A stretch of DNA of 39,671 nt from Saccoglossus kowalevskii (lineage: Eukaryota; Hemichordata; Enteropneusta; Harrimaniidae), in contig NW_003135844.1 of the NCBI RefSeq assembly GCF_000003605.2, positions 171,830 to 211,500 of the forward strand, read 5' to 3'. The position numbers were made by a program, and so were the translations under genes. Positions 12,898-24,190 of the stretch are shown one piece after another. A model generated the notes under the pieces. The model was not told the origin of the DNA. It worked only from the letters and a program-made list of their open reading frames with translations, and ran no database searches. Position 1 is the stretch's first letter. Each line of letters begins with the position of its first letter.

Positions 12898-13679
12898 ACT
12901 GTCTACACAAAGTAACTGGTTGTCAAGAACCGGTCGTTTACACTAAGTCTTTGTTCACTGATGTTTTTGTGTTGCTATTAAATGTACATGTATGTGTTAA
13001 TCAAACAACTTATAGTCAATATTATTGCAGCAGATCACGAGCCTGTGTTGATCAGCGAGCGACAATCATTATAACACTGTTGCATTCTGGTTTGTAAAAA
13101 TGTAAACAAATGACGTCACAGTGCATCGGCCTATACTTGAAGTGGTGAAATGAATGGAATAAATTTCATCTCTCTGTTCCGTTATTTCAATTTTTGGTGA
13201 CTTTGTAAGGTGATCATGTATGTTGAGTTACATATTTGTTTTTATTCATGTAAAGTTTGCAGATAAGTACTTTACTCATAATATCACGATATGTTTTTTT
13301 GCTTTATGTGATTTAATCAATGTTGTTTGTAAATGTGTACAAATCAATTCTCGCAGATGAACTGGATGCATCTTCAGGGGTTCAACAAAATATGTTCAAT
13401 TCATCATAGTACATTGCCAGTAATGGCTGATCACATGACTTATCTATTTAGCCAAAAAACATCCACACTCCTGGATTGCAACTGTGCATTGCCAATACCG
13501 GTGCTAAACTATGCAGTGATGCTGAAACAATGTAACGGGAATAAACATTGCTGTTAGGATACCGACTTCACGTTCGCACATTCGGTTCACACGCCGTTGC
13601 ACGTTTGTTTAGAATCAACAACTTGCATGTTTAGGGTGGAGATTAAAAAACATATATTACAGGAATTTGATAAATATAT

Positions 13680-14389
13680 TGTTTACTTATTTATTTTGTA
13701 GTGGCAACTTCGCAAAGCTTTAACTGTGAGACACATCCTTGGTAATCACATGATCGCACCAACGACTGCAGCGATTGGTCGATCGCATGTTTACTCCGCC
13801 ACACATTAGAGACTTTTAGGATAGAGGGTTTGTAACCGTTTGTAAGAAGGGAGATATAAGGAGAGAAATGGGAAGAATAAAGCTGGACTGTCTGTAATAA
13901 ACAAATGTGTATTCCCTTGGGTCAAATCTGGTATCTATATGTGTATGTGTCATCAGCCAAGCGAGACGAAGTTCCCAGATTCCCGAATAGGAAGCCCCTG
14001 TTCATAACAATGCTATAAATTACTTGACAAAGACATGATAATCACGAACAAAAACCATTGATCTTTCTTTATATATTTTTTTCCTATCTTTTTCATCCGA
14101 TTGCTTTATTACATCAGCACTAACAAGATAAACAATCTAATCAGCTCATATTTTATAGATAAACAAAGTAGATGTCTTTTCTATCTATTTTCGATACTGT
14201 AGATGAACATTCTCCTAGTTTGGTGAGGGGTATTCTGTACATAACATTTACGGACAGATGCAGGATTTTGTAATTTTGGATGTTGGAACTTGGAACACGC
14301 TTTTGATTTAATAGCTTACAGACATGGATACGTGATATGTTTATAAAATATTTGTTTATTGTTTAATCTTATATAGCCTATGCTTCCTG
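13680..14389 (+). promoter_or_regulatory. Conserved proximal 5' flank of unit-2 acetyltransferase
   Basis: The block is near-identical to 21400-22088 in front of the unit-3 gene. It includes an inverted CCAAT-like gattgg (13773) and a conserved agatgaacattctcctag stretch. All retained 5' copies have an AG (here 14375-14376) 14-20 bases before the first ATG in an ...tta.a.atag context, which could be a 3' splice site of a 5'-UTR intron. I cannot locate a TATA box or start site that is conserved between copies, so promoter function is inferred only from position and conservation. Confidence 0.35.
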
Positions 14390-14392
14390 ATG

Positions 14393-15076
14393 ATGAGTAA
14401 CATGTCTTCCAATCAAATCGAGGATATAGAGTACCGTTCCTTAGCTGAAATACATCTAGACGATGCTACTAAGTTGCTGACTTCTGCTATGCTCCAACGA
14501 GAACCTCTCATTTCATCGTTAGACAATACTAGCTACAATGTAGAGTATAGTGCTAACTACCAGCTATGTCAGAGAGCTATTCGTGACGGGCTGTCATTTG
14601 TGGCTATCGATACAAGTACAAACAAGTTGGTAGGAGTAGCCACAAGTTTAATATGCGTTGAAGGGGAGGTAGGAGAATATATTTACTATCCCAAAGACCT
14701 CGAGGGAAGAGAAGTTTACCAGCCTATGATAGCAATATTAGGATACCTTCATGGCCAAGGTGATCCCATTGCTGGAATAACAACAACTCCATCAAGTCTG
14801 GTTGTGGAAATCGCAAAGGTAGCCACTCATGTAGATTATGGAAGAATGGGAATATTCACAGAGATAGTCAGACGTAAACTTGAGGTTTGCAAAGAGAAGG
14901 GCTTGTCAATAGTCATGGCTGAAGCAAGTAGTCCGTATAGCCAACGTGCATTCAAAAAGTGTGGTTTTGATTCGGTATATGAAATACAGTTTGATAATTT
15001 CGAGTTTGAAGGCAAAAAACTGTTTTCAAATCACCCAATTGGCAAATGTGTCAAATTAATGGTAAAACAATTATGA
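14393..15076 (+). CDS. AANAT-like GNAT N-acetyltransferase (unit 2 copy, intact)
   Basis: This single-exon gene encodes 227 residues of a GNAT-fold enzyme that would move acetyl from acetyl-CoA to an amine in the cytosol. It has no signal peptide or membrane segment. The order of motifs fits invertebrate arylalkylamine N-acetyltransferases: REPLISSL (36-43), GLSFVAID (66-73) with LVGVATS, an acetyl-CoA region VVEIAKVATHVDYGRMGIF (137-155), SSPYS (179-183), KCGF (189-192) and a C-terminal LMVKQL. Glu37 aligns with the general base of Drosophila Dat, and Ser179/Ser183 with its paired active-site serines (alignment from memory). The loop reads GRMGIF where Q/RxxGxG/A is usual. Three in-frame ATGs (14390, 14393, 14402) are possible; 14393 is shared with the unit-3 gene and 14402 with all retained copies. 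The substrate is unknown; dopamine, serotonin or polyamine-like amines are possible. Confidence 0.9.
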   Translation: MSNMSSNQIEDIEYRSLAEIHLDDATKLLTSAMLQREPLISSLDNTSYNVEYSANYQLCQRAIRDGLSFVAIDTSTNKLVGVATSLICVEGEVGEYIYYPKDLEGREVYQPMIAILGYLHGQGDPIAGITTTPSSLVVEIAKVATHVDYGRMGIFTEIVRRKLEVCKEKGLSIVMAEASSPYSQRAFKKCGFDSVYEIQFDNFEFEGKKLFSNHPIGKCVKLMVKQL

Positions 15077-16880
15077 AATATCCTTTGTAATGCTGATCAG
15101 AATTTATTTCTTTTTGTTATTTGAACTTACTATGAATCAATGTGTTCATCACTTGATAGACTCGTTTACTCTGTTTGTACTTTTGTTTAAATCATTCCAT
15201 TATCTTTTTTTTCGCTTAATGATAAGTACACATTTAAAATAAAAACCAACATTTATATTAATTACAGTAATACAGCAAAGAAAATTGTTTTACATGGTCA
15301 TTGAACACAATGTCAGTGCAAGGCAATTAAGTAAATCAAAGTATGTCGCAACAGGGTTTTGATTCCTGAAAAAGCAGGACAAGGTATATTTGCCCACATT
15401 ACATCGCTCACTGTTAAATAAAGAACTGACCCGCACTGACATCTCAGTGGTGTTACAAGGTGTGTGGAATTAGTAGGCATACCTTACTCACTAATCACAC
15501 ATCAACATGATTCGTTTCATTTTGTAATAAATTTCAAGTAATAAGGATCTAATCATTTTTTTGGTCATTTTAGATTATACCGTCAGTCTTAGATCAGCGA
15601 CAGAATCAAGATATTATCGTGTGTCATTAAATTTGAGCATGTAAATTAAAATTAAATTAATCAACAGATGTATGGCACTCTTGTTTGCTGGTTTGCTTGT
15701 TGCTAGTTTTAAAATTAAAAGTGAAAAGTTTATTGTAACCCTTCATATATACCTTAGCTGCATTAAGCTTGATCGGAACAGACATATTTTAACTGTATGA
15801 AGTAATTTGGGTATAATGTATTTGTTTTTGATAATCAAAATGTTTATCTTTCTTATTCAATGTTTCACCTCATCGTTAAGCTTACTTCCCCAGATGTTTC
15901 AATAACTATGATGAATATATTATTGCATTATTCTGAAATATCTCACTGGAAACGTAATGCTAAATTAAAGAAATGAACACGTATATCTGTCGAATTACAA
16001 ATAGGGTTGGTTATTACATTTAGGGGTGATATAGTGCCAATATACATTACGATAGACTCAAACATCTTCTTTATACTTCATGAGACAAAACAGATTTAAA
16101 TGCTTCTCTATTAAGAAGCCACCAACAAATAGTCACAACATTGGTGGAACTACTTTTAAAAAGGCTTCCTTTGATGCAGGTTTCGAACCATGAGGTATAA
16201 CAGAAGACATTTCATACTGCCTGCAAGGAGAAATTTATTTCACGTCCGTTATAGTTTAGAATTTAGCAAATGTCTCAGCTTATATCTGTATGATCATTTT
16301 ACTATTACTTATTGTGCCTGTGAAATTATCGCATCATTACAATGTTTATAGTTTATCTATATCTCTTTAACAGTGATGAACGCTTTATTTATGTGAAGTA
16401 TGTCTGTACCTGTCTGTCTGTCTGTCTGTCTGTATTGATGAGATGAGCTGTGAAGAAAACTGTGTCATGTTCACTAGGCGCAAATGTTGCGCCTGGTGCT
16501 GATGCATTTTTTTTTACCCAGCGTCTTTGGACATGACTCTCCAGGAAAATCAGCCATTATTCAGTCTTCTCATCTTTAACATAACCAAATATACCATAGC
16601 ACACCCGATGAATTAAGCATTATATAATAAACCATGAAATATAGTATCATGTGATATTAGCGTAACATTGCTATAAAAATACAAGAATGTGTAACTCACC
16701 AAAAGCAAACTTTAAACAAATGTTATCAATTAGACAATATATTGGCTGTGATACACTATAAAACATTGCAATATCAAAAGAATTAAAGTAGATTACCCCT
16801 TGATTAAATCCGTTATATCTACAACAATAACTGAATGCGAGTATATGATAAGTAAATGAGTACATAACATAAGTAAATAA
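15077..16880. other. Unit 2 3' flank, non-coding, candidate poly(A) signals
   Basis: AATAAA hexamers lie at 15238-15243 and 15417-15422 after the stop and could end the transcript. The flank aligns with the 3' flanks of units 1 and 3 but with several deletions. No other gene is seen. Confidence 0.5.
16411..16432. repeat. (TGTC)n microsatellite
   Basis: There are five and a half TGTC repeats. The matching place in unit 3 (about 24760) has only a single atgtctgcacc, so the tract expanded after duplication. Confidence 0.9.
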
Positions 16881-17079
16881 CATTTACTAATTAGCCACAT
16901 GTACCAGTTGTTTGGTTGTATATTCAGTTTTACTAATCCCAACTGCGGGTCTCACGCCACCCTTTGTAAACGGTTAAATATGCATTGGGTTTTTAGTTGT
17001 CAATAGAGGGCGCCATTCATTCGAGACAATCAAGCTCCTACTTGCCTTACTTCCGACATGGAGCTCTTTTTAGATACAC

Positions 17080-20000
17080 GCTTCAGATATTCTGTGTATG
17101 TCTCAGGTTTGGCATTGATGTGTAGCGGTGTAAATATTTGAGCCCTTATATGAATTTTTACTTTTACCTGAAGTGAATATATACACGAACCTGGTACCTG
17201 TTTAGACTGAATTTATAATCTCCTCCATATAATAACCGCCGATTATGACGTTTCGGAAAAACGTGTTAATTCACCACTCATCCAGGCCCCCTAAGTTACA
17301 TTATATTAGATGGTCTATAAAGCCGGGACGTACACACTATTCTAATTTTGTACTGATCACTCAACTTGGCATATGAATGCATTGCAAGAGAATCACTCTG
17401 TAATCAAATTATTGGAACCCCAGTAGATTGATCGTAATACATGTTATAATCTGTAAGAAAAAGAGATTTCTTTTAAACATGAATTCAGTTCTAATATCAG
17501 GAATGATAAACAAGAACGATAAGGTCAAGTTTAACGAGGCAATGGTTGTATAAATAGACCTTGTCCAGATGAGATGGGGTGAAAAGATATCACACAATCA
17601 ACCCTTTGTGATTCGGTGATTATAGATAAAAATGTTCACAAAAATGTTAGCATTAATACATAGAGCTTACTTTGGTAAATATATTCAGGCATTGGATAAA
17701 CACTGTCCGCTGCGGTTCAAGTCCTGCTAACTCTAAGGTAGAGCCCTATTATATACATAACTTATTCTTGTGCAGATTCATTCGATACAGTTTGTAGGAT
17801 TGGTGTACTTTTGAGTACCTAGTCATGGTAAGTCGGCAATAATTAAACGCCATTTTGGAACTTTTTTTAAGTGAATTGCCACACTTCCTACAGTGGCGTC
17901 ACGCTTTGCTGTTGTTGTGAGTTCAATTCCCGTGCTGTTTGATCATATGTCCGTGATATGACTGTAATTTATTTGTTCCATCCAATATTTAAAACTTTAT
18001 CAGGGGGTCTGTAATATAATACGTCATATTAACTATGAATACGAGGTGAAATAAGGTGAGGTGTACGTCTGTATAGAGCGCTTTACCGTGAAGAAAATTC
18101 ATGAGTGTTTATATGTTCGCAATAACCCCTGGAACCACAGCATTGTCAGAGTGAGCGTTATTTTTATTCAGTCATTGGCTTCCCATGCAAATGTTGTCAT
18201 TGACCCTGCTATAGCAAATCAGGTGGATGTGCAGCAAATTGATTTGCACTCCTATATTAAACAGATTTTGATGAATGTGTCATGTACGGGTAATTGGGAT
18301 TAGTTGCATGTATACGCATGCGTATTCCATTCTGTCTTACGTGGCCAACCCGTTCTACTACAGCAGAATCAGTTGCGGTGTTTGGGTGGACAATCAACAA
18401 CCGAATGCAAATAAAGCCCGCTCTGAAAGCGCCGTGGATTCAGGTCTAGATTTAGGAATACACCGCTTGCAACACTGAGAATAGTCATTGTCTCCAGTGT
18501 CAAAGGCGTGACAACGTCCGAATGGTTCTACCACAATATATAGCAGTCCTGTAAATCGGCATATCAGTATGTCTTCATCAGATGTTACGATGCTATTATT
18601 CACAATTAACAGCTACTATTACAATGCTGTATTGTACATTTGTCACACTGATTAACACCGGTCCGGTATTATGTTCAGTGTTGATTAATACTATTCGATT
18701 AATACTATAATGCACTGTTACAATTGTCGCACAATACCAGTATTACGTACTAGTGCAGCATCCTCCCGTGGTCCTATTGCGTCTGAGCAATACTATCTAT
18801 GTCCTATTGTACCCTCAGTTTCTATTGCACCGCCATCAAAGTGCAATATATACCAGAAATGTGCATCTTTAATAAGCTCAGTGACATTTTAAATAACTCA
18901 AGTTATATGTATATGATTGATGTGGCTTAAACTGAACTTGGTAAAACACACACGTACATTTTGAAGTTTTGTTTTACCATGTTTTGTACCCCAATTATAC
19001 TTATTAACTTAAACATAGACTATTGTCTGGAAATCTAAGGGGTGCTAGAAACTAGCCACAATCAATTGCACTCTAGTTATCATATATCAATTTTATGTCA
19101 AACAAAATATGTGTGGACTATAGTCAAGTAATGGCCATCTGATATGTTGATCATATATCTTCAATATCGCACTGCTTGAGATACAATATGGCACAATAAT
19201 GAGGTCACATATATATGGCCATATGATACGTTAGTAATGTTTTTACTATACTACTGGCTGTTTTCTTCTTGTAATCAGGATGAAGAGCATCTATGTAACA
19301 AGTTTCATTCCTATTTGATGCTGGCTAGTTCACTAATACATGCTAATTAGATAATAAGTATGCACACACAAATTCAACCCTAAACTAAGCATGTAAGTGG
19401 CTTATCTCAGAGAATTCAGGTACCAAGTATTATTAAATCATACCTTCGGTTCTTTAGATAATGATGTAGCAGACATACATACATACGTGTTAATCCCAGA
19501 GACTCCAATTGTGCGTGAGTCGAACTTAAAAAGTATCTTAAGAATTACATATGTATGACGTTTTGAGTTTTAAAATGGGAAGCAATCAGGGTAAGTAATA
19601 ACAGAGAGTCAATATTGATCCCGTAGTGCACTTGGTACTATTGCACGAGGTACAGTAATAACGATGTGTAATAAAAACTAGTATGCTAGCGTCAAACTGT
19701 TTCACGTTCAACTTTAATAAACGACTGAAATGAGAATCACATTCAGAATATAGGGTACGGACAAAAGCAAACAACATTATGAATATGTCCTTTAAATTGC
19801 CCAACCATGTTCACGGCCAGGAATTGAAAAATAATCTAATACGTTGTATTGTTAAAATGTTCTTTCTTAGCCAATCACGTCTTGTAATGACAATGGTGAA
19901 TTGCTAGTATGTTAATCACTCAGGGGTTTACTCTCGTTTTATGACGCATAAACTACTAAACCCATCATTGCATATAGCAGGGTATGTGGACGAATATTCC

Positions 20001-20626
20001 CAGTTGAATCAAAAGTGATCTGCCGTATGTGGATAATTAAATATCCATGGAGTATTTTCACTGTACACTGAAATAATAGTTTCAGTTCTGTGATAGTACT
20101 TGCAGAATGATAATTGCTGATCTGACATATGCTATCGTTATGACTTATCAAGATTAATAAGTGGCTGCAGCAATTTTACAAGAATCAACAATATGAATAA
20201 TCTTAGTTATTGGCGATTTTTCACTCCCTGGATAGCCATATTAAATGGCGATGTACAATCTAAGAGGAAAAACATCATCACGAATTTGATAGTCTAAACA
20301 GGTTGTCGATTCAAATGAGCTGGTATTGGCAACACTAGTAAAGCTGCCCTAATTGCCTGCTAAATATAACTGTACTAATCGCCATTTCAAAACCAGATAC
20401 TTGATAGAAATTCTAATTATGGTGTGAAGATAGTAATCTGTTTGTGAGGATGGAGAAATGAGAAATAGTTGTAAAATAGATTAGCTGGCGAGATTACACT
20501 ATTTTATAATTTGTCTCATCTGACATCATTGTTTCGGAGATCACTTATTACATTGCAAACCTTTTAAAACATTAGAGATCAATGAAAAGAGGTTGCAGTT
20601 GAGGTCATAGACTGTTGAACTAGTCT
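17080..20626. other. Unit 3 distal 5' flank, non-coding
   Basis: Collinear with units 1 and 2. The open frames in it are not shared between copies. It contains the segment at 20518-20626 that shows what the N gap in unit 2 should hold. Confidence 0.6.
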
Positions 20627-21399
20627 ACTTTCTGCACAAAGTGACTGGTTGTCAAGAACCGGTCGTTTACAAGTCTTTGTTCACTGCTGTGTTTGTGTTA
20701 ATGTACATGTATCTGTTAATCAAACAACTTGTGGCCAATCGTATTGCAGCATATCGTTGATCAGCGAGCGACAATCATTATCACACTATTGCATGCTGGT
20801 TGGTAAATATGTAGACATATGACGTTGCATTGCGGCAGCCTATACTCGCTTTGGTAAAATGAGTGGAATAAATTTCATCTCTCTATTCCGTTATTTCAAT
20901 TTTTGGTGACTTTGTAAGGTGATCATGCATACTGAGTTACATATTTGTTTCTATTCATGTAAAGTTTGCAGATAAGTACTTTACTCATAATACTATGATA
21001 GGTTTTGTTGTTTAATGTGATTTGATCAATGTTGTTTGTAAATGTGTACAAATCAATTCCCACAGATGAACGGGGCTTTGTATCAGGATCACACATACTG
21101 GATGCACCTCGAGGGATTCAAGCTATCATGTTCAATCCAGTACAGTACACTGCCAGTAACGGCTGATCACATGACTTAACTATTTAGCCAAAATACATCC
21201 ACACTCCTGGATAGCAACTGTGCATATTCAATACCAGTGGTAGACTATGTAGTCACGCTGAAACAATGTAACGGGAATAACATAGCTTTTATGATACCGA
21301 CTTCACGTTCTTACACTCGGTTCACGCGCCGTTGCACTGTTGTATAGAATCAACAACTTGCATGTTTAGGGTGGAGATTATAATTATATATTATAGGAA

Positions 21400-22088
21400 T
21401 TTGATAAATAGATTGTTTACTTATGTATTTAGTAGTGGCACCTTCGCAACGCTTTACCCGTGAGACACATCCCCGATAATTACGTGATCGCGACTGCAGC
21501 GATTGGCCGATCGCATGTTTACTCTGCCATGCATTAGAGACTTTTAAGATAGAGGGTTTGTAACCTTTTGTAAGAAGGGAAAGAAGGGGAGAAATGGGAA
21601 GAATAAAGCTCGACTGTCTGAACAAATGTGTATTCCTTTGTGTCGAATCTGGTACCTCTATGTGTATGTGTCAAGCGAGACGAAGTTCCCAGTTTCCCGA
21701 ACAGGAAGCCCTGTTCATAACATTGCTATAAATTACTTGACAAAGACATGATAATCACGAACAAAAGACATTAATCGTTCTTTATATAATTTTTCATATC
21801 TCTCTCGTCTATTTGATCTATGTTTCTCGTCCGAATGCTTTATTACATCAGCATAAATATGATAAACACTCTGGTCAGTGCATATTTTATAGATAAACAA
21901 AGTAGATGTCTTTTCTATCTGTTTTCGATATTGTAGATGAACATTCTCCTAGTTTGGTGAGAGGTATTCTGTACATAACATTTATGGACAGATGAAGAAT
22001 TTTGTGATTTTGATGTTGGAACTTGGAACACGCTTTTGATTTTTATTTGTTTATTGTTCAATCTTATATAGGCCTATGCTTCCTGACG
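21400..22088 (+). promoter_or_regulatory. Conserved proximal 5' flank of unit-3 acetyltransferase
   Basis: This is the paralogue of 13680-14389. It keeps the gattgg motif (21504), the agatgaacattctcctag stretch and the candidate splice-acceptor AG (22070-22071). It lacks the tataag seen in unit 2 near 13855 and a 14-base stretch next to ctgtctg. Promoter function is inferred, not shown. Confidence 0.35.
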
Positions 22089-22772
22089 ATGAGTAACATG
22101 TCTTCCCATCGAATCGAGGATATAGAGTACCGTTCCTTGGCGGAAATACATCTACACGATGCTACTAAGTTGCTGACTTCCACTATGCTCAAGCGAGGAC
22201 CTCTCGTCTCATCGTTAGACAATACTAGCTACAATGTAGAGTATAGTGCTAACTATCAGCTATGTCAGAGAGCCATACGTGATGGGCTGTCATTTGTGGC
22301 AATCGATACAAGTACAAATGTGTTGGTAGGAGTAGCCACAAGTTTAATATGCGTTGAAGGAGAGGTAGGAGAATATATTTACTATCCCAAAGACCTCGAG
22401 GGAAGAGAAGTATACAAACCTATGATAGCAATATTAGGAGAACTTCATGACCATGGTGATCCTATTGCTGGAATAACAACAACTCCATCAAGTCTGGTTG
22501 TGGAAATCGCAAAGGTAGCCACTCATGTAGATTATGGAAGAATGGGGATATTCACAGAGATAATCAGACGTAAGCTTGAGGTTTGCAAAGATAAGAGCTT
22601 GTCAATAGTCATGGCTGAAGGAAGTAGTCCGTATAGCCAACATGCATTCGAAAAGTGTGGGTTTCATTCGGTATATGAAATACAGTTTGATAATTTCGAG
22701 TTTGAAGGCAAAAAACAGTTTTCAAATCACCCAATAGGCAAATGTGTTAAATTGATGGTAAAACAATTATAA
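22089..22772 (+). CDS. AANAT-like GNAT N-acetyltransferase (unit 3 copy, intact; catalytic Glu replaced)
   Basis: This single-exon, 227-residue paralogue of the unit-2 gene differs at 20 of 227 positions. It keeps GLSFVAID, the loop GRMGIF (150-155), SSPYS (179-183) and the C-terminal KLMVKQL. At position 37 the codon is GGA (22197-22199), giving RGPL where the unit-2 and unit-4 copies have REPL; in Drosophila Dat the aligned Glu is the general base. Other changes cluster in 7-40, 110-122 and 168-193, while 41-109 differs only at 78. The frame is open upstream to 22023, but the homologous start is 22089; the extra codons are not coding in unit 2. It may be a slow enzyme, act on another substrate, or bind acetyl-CoA without catalysis. 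Confidence 0.9.
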   Translation: MSNMSSHRIEDIEYRSLAEIHLHDATKLLTSTMLKRGPLVSSLDNTSYNVEYSANYQLCQRAIRDGLSFVAIDTSTNVLVGVATSLICVEGEVGEYIYYPKDLEGREVYKPMIAILGELHDHGDPIAGITTTPSSLVVEIAKVATHVDYGRMGIFTEIIRRKLEVCKDKSLSIVMAEGSSPYSQHAFEKCGFHSVYEIQFDNFEFEGKKQFSNHPIGKCVKLMVKQL

Positions 22773-23849
22773 AGTGAAGAAATATCTTTTAAAATGCTGA
22801 TCAGAATTTATTTCTATTTGTTATTTGAATTTACTGTGAATCAATGTGTTCATCACTTGATAGACTCTGTTACTTTTGTTTCAATCATTCCAATATTATC
22901 TTTTTTATTTTTGTATTGACCTTTTTTACACTTAATATGAAAATTAACATTTATATTAATTACAGTAATAGCAAGGAAGCTGCGAACAAAATTGACAAAA
23001 ATTGTTTACATGGTCATTTCTTTGGTCAGTTCAAAACAATTAAGTAAAACAAAGTGTTTCGCAACAGGGTTTTGATTCCTTAAAAAACAGCACCATCACT
23101 GACATCTCAGTGGTTTTACGAGGGGTATGGAATGAGTAAGTATACCTCAACATGAATAGTTTCATTTTGTCATAAATTTAAGTAATAAGGATCTAATCAT
23201 GACGAATCATAAGTGATATACATAGAGTCCCATTAGGAATGCTTTGGAGCTAGTGTTATATGATACATATTTTTCAGTATTGAAATATTTTGTTTTTAAT
23301 TTGCTCAAACTATATGCTTTTTATTCGTTCTCTCGTAGAAATATCTATCTTGTACTTCTCTTGTTGAAAATTGGTGCTACATGTGGAACGAAATATTTGC
23401 GTAAATAATTTGTTGCAAGTTAATTTGTCAGCCCACTTTATTACAAAATGGGTTTTGTTAAACAAATGAGTATATATATTGAGTAGCATGGTGCACGTGT
23501 CTGCATCTCAGCAAGTGTGTGTATTATAATCCATATATTTTAAAGAAGGAGTTTTTTGGTCATTTTTGGGTATGCCGGCAGAATCAAGATACTATCGTGT
23601 GTCATTAAAAAATGAACATTTAAAATTGAAATATTAGAATTAAAATTAAAATTAAATTAATCAACTGATTTATGGCATTCTTGTTTGCTAGTCGTGAAGT
23701 GAAAAGTATATTGTAACCCTTCATATAAAGCTGCATTAAGCTTTGTCGTGACAGACAGATTTTTAACTGTAATTTGGGTGTAATGTACTATTTTGTTGTT
23801 ATCCAAATTGTTTATCTTTCTTATTCAATGTTTCACCTCATCGCTAAGC
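22773..23849. other. Unit 3 3' flank, non-coding
   Basis: It aligns with 6923-8170 of unit 1 and, with gaps, with 15077-15870 of unit 2. No conserved open frame is present. A 67-residue open frame at 22844-23047 is broken in the other units. Confidence 0.55.
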
Positions 23850-24190
23850 TTACTTCCCAAGATGTTTCAATAACCTTACGGATATATCATTGATTCGTTG
23901 GGCGTTTTCACACGCTGTTACCTTAGATTTAGAACGCACATTCGTCCCACCCACCCAAGGCTCACCTAGTCCGAGTTGGGAAAAGTTATTGTACGTATGT
24001 ACACTACAACACGAACGTGAAGCCTAGCTGGGTGTGAAATCTTCAATTTCGGCTTCGATATGCTTCCACTCACTACAGCGCATAAAATGTCAAGTCAAAA
24101 AAATGTTCGCAACAATGACGAGGAGGCTACACTAGAAAACAGATAACGTTTGGCCGAGGTCAAACGTTTCTATTCGCATATATGCACAAC
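23850..24190. other. Stretch largely restricted to unit 3, GC-richer core
   Basis: Unit 1 runs straight from an attcaa to an atcg(c/a)cac(c/t)aacttg motif with this stretch missing, and unit 2 ends its match just inside it (about 23890). The core (about 23895-24180) is richer in CG than its surroundings. I recognise no protein or RNA in it. It may be an insertion in unit 3, or ancestral sequence lost twice. Confidence 0.5.

Larger units (their letters stand above)
9630..16880 (+). repeat. Array unit 2 (about 7.3 kb)
   Basis: The match to units 1 and 3 begins at cacgcttc (9633), so this unit lacks the first few hundred bases seen at 3720-3895 and 16893-17080. It continues through the gene to the junction with unit 3 near 16850-16885. 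Its 3' flank is the shortest: about 350 bp seen in units 1 and 3 after the gene is missing around 15555. Confidence 0.8.

Noticed and set aside
12671-13097. Long open frames across 12671-13097 on both strands
   Set aside because: They consist mostly of the N gap, so their length is an artefact.
13727-13952. Solo LTR in front of the unit-2 gene (tgtgagacac ... gtgtca, with a tataag and AATAAA inside)
   Set aside because: The unit-3 paralogue lacks the TG start and the tataag, no target-site duplication is visible, and the composition is not distinctive.
17919-17930. tRNA-like B box (gagttcaattcc) suggesting a SINE head
   Set aside because: The motif is not conserved in units 1 and 4, and no matching A box or tRNA-like fold could be traced.
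22023-22088. Upstream extension of the unit-3 acetyltransferase to an earlier ATG
   Set aside because: The extra 22 codons have no counterpart in the unit-2 or unit-4 copies and read through the candidate splice site; homology begins at 22089.
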